A stretch of 62,601 nucleotides of DNA from Streptomyces hokutonensis (GTDB lineage: Bacteria > Actinomycetota > Actinomycetes > Streptomycetales > Streptomycetaceae). The notes beneath the pieces were generated by a model. The model was not told the DNA's origin. It saw only the letters and a list, made by a program, of their open reading frames with translations, and did not search any database. The stretch is taken from the NCBI RefSeq assembly GCF_000376565.1, contig NZ_BARG01000057.1, positions 1 to 62,601 on the forward strand, in the 5' to 3' direction. This document shows, piece by piece, positions 42,320 through 50,751 of this stretch (positions are counted from its first letter, which is position 1; each line of letters begins with the position of its first letter). The position numbers and the translations under genes are program-made.

Positions 42320-43309
42320 GTGATCTCTCCGGTCTCCCCGATGCCCCGGAGCGCCCACCGGCACAAGCCGGAGGCGACTCCCTACGTCGACCTCACCCGA
42401 GCCGAGTGGAGCGCGCTGCGCGACAAGACGCCGCTGCCGCTCACCGCCGACGAGGTCGAGAAGCTGCGCGGTCTCGGTGATGTCATCGACCTCGACGAGG
42501 TGCGGGACATCTACCTCCCGCTGTCCAGACTCCTCAACCTCTACGTCGGCGCCACGGACGGCCTCAGAAGCGCCCTGAACACCTTCCTGGGCGAGCAGGG
42601 CTCCCAGTCCGGCACCCCGTTCGTGATAGGCGTCGCCGGCTCCGTGGCCGTAGGGAAATCGACCGTCGCGCGCCTCCTCCAGGCGCTGCTCTCCCGCTGG
42701 CCCGAGCACCCCCGCGTCGAGCTGGTCACCACCGACGGCTTCCTGCTGCCCACACGGGAGCTGCAGGCGCGCGGGCTGATGTCGCGGAAGGGGTTCCCGG
42801 AGTCGTACGACCGCCGGGCGCTCACCCGTTTCGTCGCCGACATCAAGGCGGGCAAGGACGAGGTCACCGCGCCCGTGTACTCCCACCTCATCTACGACAT
42901 CGTGCCCGACCAGCGGCTCACGGTCCGGCGGCCCGACATCCTGATCGTGGAGGGGCTGAACGTGCTGCAGCCCGCGCTCCCCGGCAAGGACGGCCGTACG
43001 CGGGTCGGTCTCGCCGACTACTTCGACTTCAGTGTGTACGTCGACGCGAGCGCCGAGGACATCGAGCGCTGGTACCTGAACCGGTTCCGCAAGCTGCGCG
43101 CGACCGCCTTCCAGAACCCGGACTCGTACTTCCGCAAGTACACCCAGGTCTCCGAGGACGAGGCCGTCGACTACGCCCGCACCCTCTGGCGCACGATCAA
43201 CAAGCCCAACCTGGTCGAGAACATCGCCCCCACGCGGGGCCGCGCCACCCTGGTCGTCCGCAAGGGCCCGGACCACAAGGTGCGGCGGCTCAGCCTGCGG
43301 AAGCTGTAG
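42320..43309 (+). CDS. coaA: Type I pantothenate kinase
   Basis: 329 residues from GTG at 42320. It phosphorylates pantothenate, the first step to CoA. The P-loop is GVAGSVAVGKSTVARLL at about residues 103-119. TTDGFLLPTREL, RKGFPESYDRRAL, YSHLIYDI and VEGLNVLQP are family landmarks. No Shine-Dalgarno sequence is seen; a TTAACAAT box at 42307-42314 ends 5 nt before the GTG, which would suit a leaderless message. An ATG at 42341 is a weaker alternative. It is divergent from glmS. Confidence 0.96.
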   Translation: MISPVSPMPRSAHRHKPEATPYVDLTRAEWSALRDKTPLPLTADEVEKLRGLGDVIDLDEVRDIYLPLSRLLNLYVGATDGLRSALNTFLGEQGSQSGTPFVIGVAGSVAVGKSTVARLLQALLSRWPEHPRVELVTTDGFLLPTRELQARGLMSRKGFPESYDRRALTRFVADIKAGKDEVTAPVYSHLIYDIVPDQRLTVRRPDILIVEGLNVLQPALPGKDGRTRVGLADYFDFSVYVDASAEDIERWYLNRFRKLRATAFQNPDSYFRKYTQVSEDEAVDYARTLWRTINKPNLVENIAPTRGRATLVVRKGPDHKVRRLSLRKL

Positions 43310-43331
43310 AGCCGCCTGATAGAAGTGCGTC

Positions 43332-44276
43332 ATGCTGCACCTGCGCCTGATCACCCCCGCCGACCGGACCGACGACGTGGTCCGGCTGATCGAGACGACC
43401 GTCGGCACCACGCATCTCGTCGTCCTGACCGGCGCCGCCCGCAACCCGTCCGGCGATGTCGTGATGTGCGATGTCGCCCGCGAGGCCGGTGACGAACTCA
43501 TCGGCGGGCTGCGGGAGTTGGGGGTCGACCGGACCGGCTCGATCGCCGTCGAGAACATCGACCTGTCGTTGTCGGAGCGGGCCGACACGGCTCAGGACGA
43601 GGCGCCCGGCGAGGGCGCGGACGCGGTGCTGTGGGAGCACCTGGCGGACGCGACGCACGAGGAGTCGACGCTCACCGTCACCTACGTCGCGTTCCTGGCC
43701 GTCGCCACGATGCTCGCGGCCTGCGGTGTGATGCTGGACAACGCGATCCTGATCGTGGGCGCGATGGCCGTGGGACCGGAGTTCGGGCCGCTCGCGGGGA
43801 TCTCGACCGCGCTGGTGCGGAAGGCGCCGCAGCTGGTGTGGCGGTCGCTGTGGGCGCTGCTCGCCGGGTTCGCGGTGGCCATGGTGCTGACGGTGGGCTT
43901 CAGTTGGCTGCTGGACGCCTTCGGACTGTTCGAGAAGTCCATGGTGGAGGCGGCCCGGCCCAACACCGCCTTCATCTGGAAGCCGGACTGGATGTCCTTC
44001 GTCGTGGCGTTCCTGGCCGGCATCGCGGGCACGCTGTCGCTGACGTCCGCGAAGTCCGGTGCGCTGATCGGGGTGGCGATCTCGGTGACGACCGTCCCGG
44101 CCGCCGCGAACGCCGCCGTGGCCCTCAGCTACACGGACTACTCCCAGACGTGGGGCTCCACTTGGCAGCTGCTCGCCAACCTCGGCGGGATCGTGCTGGC
44201 GGGCACGCTCACGCTGCTGGCCCAACGGGCCTTCTGGGCCTGGCAACGTGAGCGCGCCCCCGCCGAACTCTCCTAG
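43332..44276 (+). CDS. DUF389 family membrane protein
   Basis: 314 residues from ATG at 43332, 22 bp after coaA. A soluble N-terminal domain (about 1-110, MLHLRLITPADRTDDVVRLI) precedes five or six TM helices. Family marks are VTYVAFLAVATMLAACGVML, NAILIVGAMAVGPEFGPLAGI (typical DUF389 loop) and LTSAKSGALIGVAISVTTVPAAANAAVAL (key part KSGALIGVAISVTTVPA). The function is unknown. Its stop overlaps the convergent glmM stop by 4 bp. Confidence 0.88.
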   Translation: MLHLRLITPADRTDDVVRLIETTVGTTHLVVLTGAARNPSGDVVMCDVAREAGDELIGGLRELGVDRTGSIAVENIDLSLSERADTAQDEAPGEGADAVLWEHLADATHEESTLTVTYVAFLAVATMLAACGVMLDNAILIVGAMAVGPEFGPLAGISTALVRKAPQLVWRSLWALLAGFAVAMVLTVGFSWLLDAFGLFEKSMVEAARPNTAFIWKPDWMSFVVAFLAGIAGTLSLTSAKSGALIGVAISVTTVPAAANAAVALSYTDYSQTWGSTWQLLANLGGIVLAGTLTLLAQRAFWAWQRERAPAELS

Positions 44277-45631
44277 CCGAGCGCCGACTTCACCGCGTCG
44301 GCCAACCGCCCGGCCACAGACCGCGCCTGGTCGATGTCGGCGGCCTCGACCATCACCCGCACCAACGGCTCCGTACCCGAAGGCCGCAGCAACACCCGCC
44401 CCGTGGACCCGAGTTCACGCTCCGCCTCGGCGACCGCGGCAGCCAGGTCCGCGGACGTGCCGACCCGCGTGCGGTCCACGTCCGGCACATTGATGAGCAC
44501 CTGCGGCAGCCGCACCATCACGGACGCGAGGTCCTTGAGCGTACGGCCGGTGTCGGCGACCCGGGCCGCCAGCATCAGGCCGGTCAGCGTGCCGTCGCCG
44601 GTGGTGGCGTGGTCCAGGATGATCACGTGCCCGGACTGCTCGCCGCCCAGCGCGTAGCCGTGCTCCTTCATCTCCTCCAGGACGTAGCGGTCGCCGACCG
44701 CGGTCTGGACGAGGGTGAGGCCCTCGCGTTCCATGGCCAGTTTGAAGCCGAGGTTCGACATGACGGTCGCGACGACGGTGTCGGAGCGCAGTGCGGAACG
44801 CTCCCGCATCGCCAGCGCGAGCACGGCCATGATCTGGTCCCCGTCAACCTCTTCGCCGGTGTGGTCCACGGCCAGGCAGCGGTCGGCGTCGCCGTCGTGC
44901 GCGATGCCGAAGTCGGCGCCGTGCTCGACGACGGCGGCCTTGAGCAGCCCGAGGTGGGTGGAACCGCAGCCGTCGTTGATGTTGAGGCCGTCGGGGTCGG
45001 TGCCGATGGTGATGATCTCGGCGCCGGCCCGGGAGAAGGCCTCCGGGGAGACGCGGGCGGCGGCGCCGTGCGCCTCGTCGAGGACGATCTTCAGCCCGTC
45101 GAGCCGGTTCGGGAGCACGCCGATGAGATGGGCGACGTACTGGTCGAAGCCTTCGTTGTAGTGCCGGACCCGGCCGACGCCCGAACCGGTCGGACGGTCC
45201 CAGGGGGCGCCGGTGCGGTGCTCCTCGTAGACCTTCTCGATCCGGTCCTCCAGCTCGTCGTCGAGCTTGTGCCCGCCGCGCGCGAGGAACTTGAGGCCGT
45301 TGTCGGGCATGGCGTTGTGGCTCGCGGAGAGCACCACACCGAGGTCGGCGCCCAGCACACCGGTGAGATACGCCACCGCGGGGGTGGGCAGCACACCGAC
45401 GAGCAGTACGTCCACTCCCGAGCTGGCGAGGCCGGCGACCACGGCGGCCTCCAGGAACTCCCCGGACGCGCGCGGGTCCCGCCCGACCACGGCCGTTGCC
45501 CGGTGGCCGGCGAACGTGCCCGCCTCGGCGAGTACATGCGCCGCCGCGACGGAGAGGCCGAGGGCCAGTTCGGCCGTCAGATCCGCGTTGGCGACACCGC
45601 GCACGCCGTCCGTGCCGAAGAGTCGTCCCAC
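44273..45631 (-). CDS. glmM: Phosphoglucosamine mutase
   Basis: 452 residues from GTG at 45631, with AGGAGG 5 nt upstream; an open frame to 45715 is not used. The N-terminus GRLFGTDGVRGVAN is diagnostic. The catalytic Ser is in VVLSASHNAMPDNGLK near residue 101. The metal-binding loop is DGDADRCLAVD, the sugar-binding loop GEQSGHVI, and the phosphate-binding site RPSGTEPLVRVMVEA. It interconverts glucosamine-6- and -1-phosphate on the route to UDP-GlcNAc. The leader upstream contains direct repeats and a palindrome. Confidence 0.97.
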   Translation of the reverse strand: MGRLFGTDGVRGVANADLTAELALGLSVAAAHVLAEAGTFAGHRATAVVGRDPRASGEFLEAAVVAGLASSGVDVLLVGVLPTPAVAYLTGVLGADLGVVLSASHNAMPDNGLKFLARGGHKLDDELEDRIEKVYEEHRTGAPWDRPTGSGVGRVRHYNEGFDQYVAHLIGVLPNRLDGLKIVLDEAHGAAARVSPEAFSRAGAEIITIGTDPDGLNINDGCGSTHLGLLKAAVVEHGADFGIAHDGDADRCLAVDHTGEEVDGDQIMAVLALAMRERSALRSDTVVATVMSNLGFKLAMEREGLTLVQTAVGDRYVLEEMKEHGYALGGEQSGHVIILDHATTGDGTLTGLMLAARVADTGRTLKDLASVMVRLPQVLINVPDVDRTRVGTSADLAAAVAEAERELGSTGRVLLRPSGTEPLVRVMVEAADIDQARSVAGRLADAVKSALG

Positions 45632-45647
45632 TTGTCCTCCTGAGGAA

Positions 45648-45698
45648 GGCGAAAGTTCTGCAGGGCGAAAGTCCTGCGTTCCAGGCATACGATGCCTG
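45648..45698 (-). promoter_or_regulatory. Direct repeats and palindrome in the glmM leader
   Basis: GGCGAAAGTTCTGCA (45648-45662) is repeated with two changes at 45664-45678, spaced 16 bp apart. Next to it lies CAGGCAT-ACG-ATGCCTG (45682-45698), a perfect 7-bp inverted repeat. All lie between the ribosomal-operon terminator and the glmM start, so they may be operators or leader structures. Confidence 0.4.
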
Positions 45699-45761
45699 TT
45701 CATCCGATCACACAAGCCTTTGAGCGCCTTGTGCCGTTATACGCCCCAGTCTGTGATAAAC

Positions 45762-45802
45762 GAACGCCCCGACGGCACGAGTGGCGTGCCGCCGGGGCGT
45801 TC
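45762..45802 (-). terminator. Terminator of the rplM-rpsI operon
   Basis: An 18-bp stem with one wobble/mismatch: GAACGCCCCGACGGCACG at 45762-45779 and its partner at 45785-45802, with a 5-nt loop. On the minus strand the hairpin is followed by GTTTATC. It lies 24 nt after the rpsI stop. Confidence 0.88.
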
Positions 45803-45825
45803 GGAGTACAGACAGCAGGCGAGTC

Positions 45826-46353
45826 TTAGCGCTTGCTGTACTGCGGAGCCTTGCGGGCCTTCTTGAGACCGGCCTTCTTGCGCTCGACCGCACGGTCGTC
45901 GCGACGGAGGTAACCGGCCTTCTTGAGGGCGCCGCGGTTGTTGTCCACGTCGGCCTCGTTCAGCGCGCGGGCCACGCCGAGGCGCAGGGCGCCGGCCTGG
46001 CCGGAGACGCCGCCACCCGAGATGCGGGCGATGACGTCGTAGCGGCCGTCGAGCTCGAGCACCTTGAAGGGCTCGTTGACTTCCTGCTGGTGGACCTTGT
46101 TCGGGAAGTAGTCCTCGAGCGTGCGCCCGTTGACCTTCCACTTGCCGGTGCCGGGCACGATGCGAACGCGCGCGATGGCGTTCTTGCGGCGGCCCAGGCC
46201 GGCGGCCGGCTGCGGGTCGCCGAAGCGGCCGGCGAGCGACTCGGAGGTGTACTCGCCCTCGACGGGCACCTCGGACTCGGTGGTGTAGCTCTCGATGTCG
46301 ACGAGCTCGGTCTCGGTCTCTTCGACCGGCTGCTCAACAGTGGTCTCGGCCAC
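45826..46353 (-). CDS. rpsI: 30S ribosomal protein S9
   Basis: 175 residues from GTG at 46353, with GAGGAGA upstream. The conserved S9 domain is the last 125 residues: GRRKNAIARVRIVPGTG, GQAGALRLGVARAL and the C-terminal KKARKAPQYSKR, which reaches the ribosomal P site. The first 50 residues are an acidic Glu/Thr/Val-rich extension common in actinobacteria. It lies 41 bp after rplM and is the last gene before the terminator. Confidence 0.98.
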   Translation of the reverse strand: MAETTVEQPVEETETELVDIESYTTESEVPVEGEYTSESLAGRFGDPQPAAGLGRRKNAIARVRIVPGTGKWKVNGRTLEDYFPNKVHQQEVNEPFKVLELDGRYDVIARISGGGVSGQAGALRLGVARALNEADVDNNRGALKKAGYLRRDDRAVERKKAGLKKARKAPQYSKR

Positions 46354-46394
46354 GGTTCTCCTCAGATCTTTTCTGTTTAGGGGTGTGGCCGGAA

Positions 46395-46838
46395 CTACTG
46401 CGCGACCTGGGTGATCTCGAACGGCACCGGCTGCTGCGCAGCGTGCGGGTGCTGGTCGCCCGAGTAGACCTTCAGCTTCGAGATCATCTGACGGCCCAGG
46501 GTGTTCTTGGGGATCATGCCCTTGATGGCCTTCTCGACGGCCTTCTCGGGGTTCTTCGCCAGCAGCTCGTCGTAACGGACGGAGCGCAGACCACCCGGGT
46601 AGCCGGAGTGGCGGTACGCCAGCTTCTGGGTCTTCTTGTTGCCGGACAGGTGAACCTTGTCGGCGTTGATGATGATGACGAAGTCGCCCATGTCCATGTG
46701 CGGGGCATAGGTCGGCTTGTGCTTGCCGCGGAGGAGGTTCGCGGCAGTGGTAGCCAGACGGCCGAGGACGATGTCCTGGGCGTCGATGACGTGCCACTGG
46801 CGAGTCACATCGCCGGGCTTGGGGCTGTACGTACGCAC
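46395..46838 (-). CDS. rplM: 50S ribosomal protein L13
   Basis: 147 residues from GTG at 46838, with GAAGG upstream. WHVIDAQDIVLGRLATTAANLL, GDFVIIINADKVHLSGNK and GMIPKNTLGRQMISKLKVY are family signatures. It is an early-assembly protein of the large subunit and pairs with rpsI as in most bacteria. Confidence 0.98.
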   Translation of the reverse strand: MRTYSPKPGDVTRQWHVIDAQDIVLGRLATTAANLLRGKHKPTYAPHMDMGDFVIIINADKVHLSGNKKTQKLAYRHSGYPGGLRSVRYDELLAKNPEKAVEKAIKGMIPKNTLGRQMISKLKVYSGDQHPHAAQQPVPFEITQVAQ

Positions 46839-47183
46839 TTCGCAGCCTTCTTCTTCAGTGGATGGGTGCTGAAATTGGCATCACTGAAGCGATCGTGCAG
46901 CTGGGGACGACAGTGCCGGGTCCAGCGCCCGTATGCCGCCCACTGGTAACTGCTCCAGGGAACCTACGTAGGGGCTTCTCGTGTGAGAACGACCAAGCCG
47001 ATACGCATAACAAACCGTAAGAGTACTCGTGCCTGGCCGGACGGGTCAAAACGCGGCGGGACCGGCAAGGAGCGCGTGCGGAAAGTGACGGCGAAAACAC
47101 TTACCGCGACATCCCAACGTCAGTTCCCACAGGCCTCGTTGAGGCGCACCGGTACCCCCGTCCCCCCGTCTAGGATGCGACCC
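46839..47183. other. 345-bp divergent region between rplM and a membrane-protein gene
   Basis: No gene. The rplM promoter and leader should be in 46839-47050. A 10-bp perfect palindrome CCTACGTAGG (46963-46972) lies about 125 bp before rplM. The right part carries the -10-like box of the leaderless gene at 47184. Confidence 0.45.
47171..47176 (+). promoter_or_regulatory. -10-like box for a leaderless start
   Basis: TAGGAT is 7 nt before the ATG at 47184 and no Shine-Dalgarno sequence is present. Same geometry as at 2964 and 11914. Confidence 0.45.
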
Positions 47184-48065
47184 ATGAGCTTCGGGCAGGG
47201 GGGACCCCAGTCCCAGTGGGATCCCTGGAAACCGCAATCGCAGCAGCCGTGGGGCGGCAACGTCGACGACGAGACCCCGGACTGGGCCGCGCTCGCCGAC
47301 CGGGCGGAGACGCGCAACCGGCGCAAGAGACTGCTGCTGATAGGCGGCGGCGCGGTCGCGACGATAGCCGTCGGGACGGCCGTCGCCATGGCCGTGATGT
47401 CCGCGAACGGCGACGACACCGCCTCCGGCAAGCCGACGAACCTGCCCGCGAGCGGGTCCCTGCCGAGCGTCGGCGCCACCTCGCCGTCCTTCGCGCCGAC
47501 CAGCGCGCCGCCGCCGCTGGACCCGAAGGAGTTCATCTCCAGCAAGGCCAAGGACACCGCGCCGCTCAGCGCGGAACTCCTGTTCCCCGGCACGCAGTTG
47601 ACCATGGGCTCGACCGTGTACAAGAAGGGCCCGACGGCCGACACCACCAACTGCGCCTCGGCCGCCCAGTCGACCCTCCCGAAGGTCCTCACGGCCAACG
47701 ACTGCACCCGTCTGATGCGCGTCACCTACACCAAGGGCAATGTCGCGGTGACCGTCGGCGTGGCCGTCTTCGACTCCGAGGCCCAGGCGACGAAGGTCAA
47801 GACCCAGGCGGACAAGAAGGCCATCATCCGCTCGCTGTCCGGCAAGGGCGTCAAGCCGTTCTGCGACGGCGCCGTGTGCCGTACGACCACCAACTCCTAC
47901 GGCCGCTACGCCTACTTCACGATCGCCGGCTTCACCAACGGCACGGACGTGACGACGAAGGACACCCAGGTCTTCACCATCGGCGACGACCTGGCCGAGT
48001 TCGCGTTCCGTCAGATCGGCAGGCGGGGCGAGGCGCAGGCCTCGGCGGCAGCGGCGGCCGGATAG
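47184..48065 (+). CDS. Hypothetical single-TM secreted-domain protein
   Basis: 293 residues from ATG at 47184; an ATG at 47175 is in frame. The cytosolic N-terminus of about 50 residues is rich in Gln, Trp and Pro (SQWDPWKPQSQQPWGG). One TM helix (LLLIGGGAVATIAVGTAVAMAVM) lies at about 52-74. A Pro/Ser linker leads to an extracellular domain of about 185 residues with four Cys (TNCASAAQ, NDCTRLM, PFCDGAVCRT) that could form two disulfides. I do not recognise a named family. Many streptomycetes carry similar proteins beside rplM. Confidence 0.75.
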   Translation: MSFGQGGPQSQWDPWKPQSQQPWGGNVDDETPDWAALADRAETRNRRKRLLLIGGGAVATIAVGTAVAMAVMSANGDDTASGKPTNLPASGSLPSVGATSPSFAPTSAPPPLDPKEFISSKAKDTAPLSAELLFPGTQLTMGSTVYKKGPTADTTNCASAAQSTLPKVLTANDCTRLMRVTYTKGNVAVTVGVAVFDSEAQATKVKTQADKKAIIRSLSGKGVKPFCDGAVCRTTTNSYGRYAYFTIAGFTNGTDVTTKDTQVFTIGDDLAEFAFRQIGRRGEAQASAAAAAG

Positions 48066-48097
48066 CGGGTCGGCCCCGCCCTGCCCGTGGTGTCGCG

Positions 48098-48610
48098 TCA
48101 GCTCCAGTCGCGCGCCTCGGCCAGCACCGGTGCCTCCCGGTAGGGCGGGAACGCGGGTGCCTCGTCACGCGGGTCCGACGTGAAGACCCACGTCCGGTAG
48201 GACCAGAACCGGAAGAGGGTCGCGACGCCGATGCCGAGGAACTTGCAGACGTTGGTGGCGATCGGGCTGTCCCAGCCGAGTCCGTAGGTGGTCGCGTAGA
48301 GGACCGAGTTCTCGATGACGAGGCCGACCGCGCTGAAGAAGAGGAAGAGGCCCAGCTCCCGCCGCCTGCCGGTCCGGTCGTCCTGGGTCCGCTCCCGGTA
48401 GGCGAAATACCGGAGGCCGAGGTAGTTGCCCAGGATGGCGCAGGCCGTCGCCACGACACCCGCCCTCACCGTCTGCCAGTGGGCGAGGCTCCTGATGAGG
48501 TTGAAGACCCCGAGGTTGACCACGAATCCCGACAGCCCGACCACGCCGAACTTCGCGATCTCGCGGTACAGATGCCCCCACCGCGAGGGAGTCGCATGCC
48601 GTCCGCTCAC
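48098..48610 (-). CDS. GtrA family membrane protein, paralogue 2
   Basis: 170 residues with four TM helices (KFGVVGLSGFVVNLGVFNLI, ATACAILGNYLGLRYFAY, LFLFFSAVGLVIENSVLYA, LGIGVATLFRFWSYRTWVF). It is homologous along its length to the GtrA at 26512, sharing GLVIEN and RFWSYRTWVF. It is the last gene of the seven-gene polysaccharide operon, 8 bp after the polyprenol-phosphate-sugar synthase. GtrA and that synthase often act together to deliver a sugar to the outer membrane face. Confidence 0.88.
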   Translation of the reverse strand: MSGRHATPSRWGHLYREIAKFGVVGLSGFVVNLGVFNLIRSLAHWQTVRAGVVATACAILGNYLGLRYFAYRERTQDDRTGRRRELGLFLFFSAVGLVIENSVLYATTYGLGWDSPIATNVCKFLGIGVATLFRFWSYRTWVFTSDPRDEAPAFPPYREAPVLAEARDWS

Positions 48611-48618
48611 GGTCCGGA

Positions 48619-49380
48619 TCAGCCCCGTCTGTGGCGCAGCCGCAGCCGCAGCGGCACCACGGCCGACTCCAGCTGTGTGGCGAAGTTCATCTTGGACACG
48701 CCTTCGGTGCGCTCCTCGAACCGGATCGGGATCTCGACCGCGCTGTGTCCGGCCCGTACGGCCTTGAACTTCAGCTCGACCTGGAAGCTGTAGCCGGCGC
48801 TGTCCAGAGTCGCGAGGTCCACGTCACGCAGCGTCTGTGCCGACCACAGGTTGAAGCCGGCCGTGATGTCCCGGATCTTGGTGCCGAGCACGGTCCGGGC
48901 GTAGCGGTTGGCGAACCGGGACAGCAGGACGCGGTGCCTGCCCCAGTCCTCGTCCAGTGAGCCGCCCTCGACGTACCGGCTGCCGACGACCAGGCCGACT
49001 CCCGAGGCCACGGCCGTGCCGAGCATCCGCGGGACCGCCTCGACGGGATGGCTTCCGTCGGCGTCCATCTGGACGACGTAGGCGGCGCCCTCCGCGAGCG
49101 CGGCGCTCATGCCCGCGACGTAGGCGCGCCCGAGGCCGTCCTTCTCGGTGCGGTGCAGCACGCTCATCCGGCGCACGCCGTCGGCGTTGTACTTCTCCGC
49201 CAGCTCCTCGGCGATCCGCCCGGTGCCGTCGGGGCTCGAGTCGTCGACGATCTTCAGGTGCAGCCCGTCGAGCGGCAGGCCGAGGACCAGCTCGGCCATC
49301 CGGGGCAGGTTCGCCGCCTCGTTGTACGTCGGCATCACGATGGTGACCGGTACGCCGGGGTGTCTCTCGTGGTCCGTCAT
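48619..49380 (-). CDS. Polyprenol-phosphate sugar synthase (DPM1/Ppm1-like GT2)
   Basis: 253 residues. VTIVMPTYNEAANLPRM opens the GT-A fold. VDDSSPDGTG and QMDADGSHP with the DAD metal motif follow, then VVGSRYVEGG and GFNLWSAQTLRDV. This pattern is that of dolichol/polyprenol-phosphate mannose synthases. There is no C-terminal TM domain, as in DPM1 and the catalytic part of Ppm1. It transfers a hexose, likely mannose, from GDP-sugar to polyprenyl phosphate at the inner membrane face, giving the donor for GT-C enzymes. It lies between Ugd-2 and GtrA-2 with tight spacing. Confidence 0.88.
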   Translation of the reverse strand: MTDHERHPGVPVTIVMPTYNEAANLPRMAELVLGLPLDGLHLKIVDDSSPDGTGRIAEELAEKYNADGVRRMSVLHRTEKDGLGRAYVAGMSAALAEGAAYVVQMDADGSHPVEAVPRMLGTAVASGVGLVVGSRYVEGGSLDEDWGRHRVLLSRFANRYARTVLGTKIRDITAGFNLWSAQTLRDVDLATLDSAGYSFQVELKFKAVRAGHSAVEIPIRFEERTEGVSKMNFATQLESAVVPLRLRLRHRRG

Positions 49381-49398
49381 GTCTTTCCGTTCCCTCCC

Positions 49399-50718
49399 CT
49401 AGAGTCCCCGCAGGGACCTCTCCCCATCCGGCGCGGGTCTGCCCAGCGCGCGGAAATGCCAGCCCGCCGCGGTCCAGCGGTCCGCGTCGAGCACCCCCCG
49501 GCCGTCCACGAGGTACGGACGGGACACCAGCCCCGCGGCCCGCTCCGGGTCGATCTCCCGGAACTGCGGCCACTCGGTGAGATGCAGCACGAGGCCGGCT
49601 CCCCTGAGCGCCTCCTCGGCCGACATCGCGTAGCCGAGGAGCGGGAACGCCTTGCGGGCGTTGTCCAGCGCCTCGGGGTCGTAGACCGTGACATCGGCGC
49701 CGTCGAGCCGCAGCCGGGCGGCCACGTTGAGCGCGGGCGAGTCGCGGATGTCGTCGGAGTCGGGCTTGAAAGCCGCTCCCAGTACGGCGATCCGGGCGCC
49801 GAGCACCGATCCCCCGCACAGCTCGCGCGCCAGCCCGACGACCTTGTCGCGGCGGCGCATGTTGATCGCGTCGACCTCGCGCAGGAACGCCAGGGAGACG
49901 CCGAGTTCGTCGGCGCGGTGCGCGAAGGCGCGGATGTCCTTGGGCAGACAGCCGCCTCCGAAGCCGACTCCGGCGCGCAGGAACTTCCGGCCGATCCGGT
50001 CGTCGTGGCCGATCGCCTCGGCGAGGACGCCGACGTCGCCGCCGGCCGCCTCGCAGATCTCGGCCATCGCGTTGATGAAGGAGATCTTGGTGGCGAGGAA
50101 GGCGTTGGCGGCCGTCTTGACGAGTTCGGCGGTCGGGAAGTCGGCGGTGACCAGCGGGGTGCCGGCGTCGAGGACGGGGGTGTACACCTGACGAAGGATC
50201 GTTTCCGCGCGCGAAGACCGTACCCCGAGAACCAGCCGGTCCGGCCGCAGCGTGTCCTCGACGGCGAAGCCCTCGCGCAGGAACTCCGGGTTCCAGGCGA
50301 CCTCGACACCCTGGTGCACCGTCGCCAGCCGGCCGGCCGTCCCCACCGGCACGGTCGACTTGCCGACCAGCAGCGCGCCCTCCCCCGCGTGCTCGGCGAT
50401 CGCCGCGAAGGCCGCGTCGACGTACGTCAGGTCGGCGCCCTCGGAGTCCTTGCGCTGCGGGGTGCCGACACACACGAAGTGCACGTCGGCGAAGGCGCCG
50501 GCCGCCGGGTAGTCGGTGGTGAACCGGAGCCGTCCGCTGGCCGTGTGCTTCGCGATCAGCTCCGGCAGCCCGGGCTCGTGGAACGGCACCCGCCCCGCCT
50601 GCAGCGCGGCGACCTTGTCGGGGTCCACGTCGACCCCGAGCACCTCGTGTCCCAGCTCCGCCATGCAGGCGGCATGGGTGGCACCCAGATAGCCGGTGCC
50701 GATGACTGTGAGCCGCAT
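49399..50718 (-). CDS. UDP-glucose 6-dehydrogenase, paralogue 2
   Basis: 439 residues starting MRLTVIGTGYLGATHAACMAE. The catalytic Cys is in GVGFGGGCLPKDIRAF; EFLREGFAVEDTLRPDR and AFKPDSDDIRDSPALNVA match paralogue 1 at 14713. Sequence identity between the two is high over all conserved blocks, although the second lacks some residues after the Rossmann domain. As part of the polysaccharide operon it should supply UDP-glucuronate for that polymer. It lies 33 bp after the GT-C-like gene and 18 bp before the DPM1-like gene. Confidence 0.93.
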   Translation of the reverse strand: MRLTVIGTGYLGATHAACMAELGHEVLGVDVDPDKVAALQAGRVPFHEPGLPELIAKHTASGRLRFTTDYPAAGAFADVHFVCVGTPQRKDSEGADLTYVDAAFAAIAEHAGEGALLVGKSTVPVGTAGRLATVHQGVEVAWNPEFLREGFAVEDTLRPDRLVLGVRSSRAETILRQVYTPVLDAGTPLVTADFPTAELVKTAANAFLATKISFINAMAEICEAAGGDVGVLAEAIGHDDRIGRKFLRAGVGFGGGCLPKDIRAFAHRADELGVSLAFLREVDAINMRRRDKVVGLARELCGGSVLGARIAVLGAAFKPDSDDIRDSPALNVAARLRLDGADVTVYDPEALDNARKAFPLLGYAMSAEEALRGAGLVLHLTEWPQFREIDPERAAGLVSRPYLVDGRGVLDADRWTAAGWHFRALGRPAPDGERSLRGL

Positions 50719-50751
50719 CCAGCGGCCTCCTTCACAACTCCGTGTCGGCCG

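Noticed and set aside
46839..46980. Autoregulatory L13 leader structure before rplM
   Set aside because: The leader is long enough, but I see only a 10-bp palindrome and no match to a known L13 leader fold.
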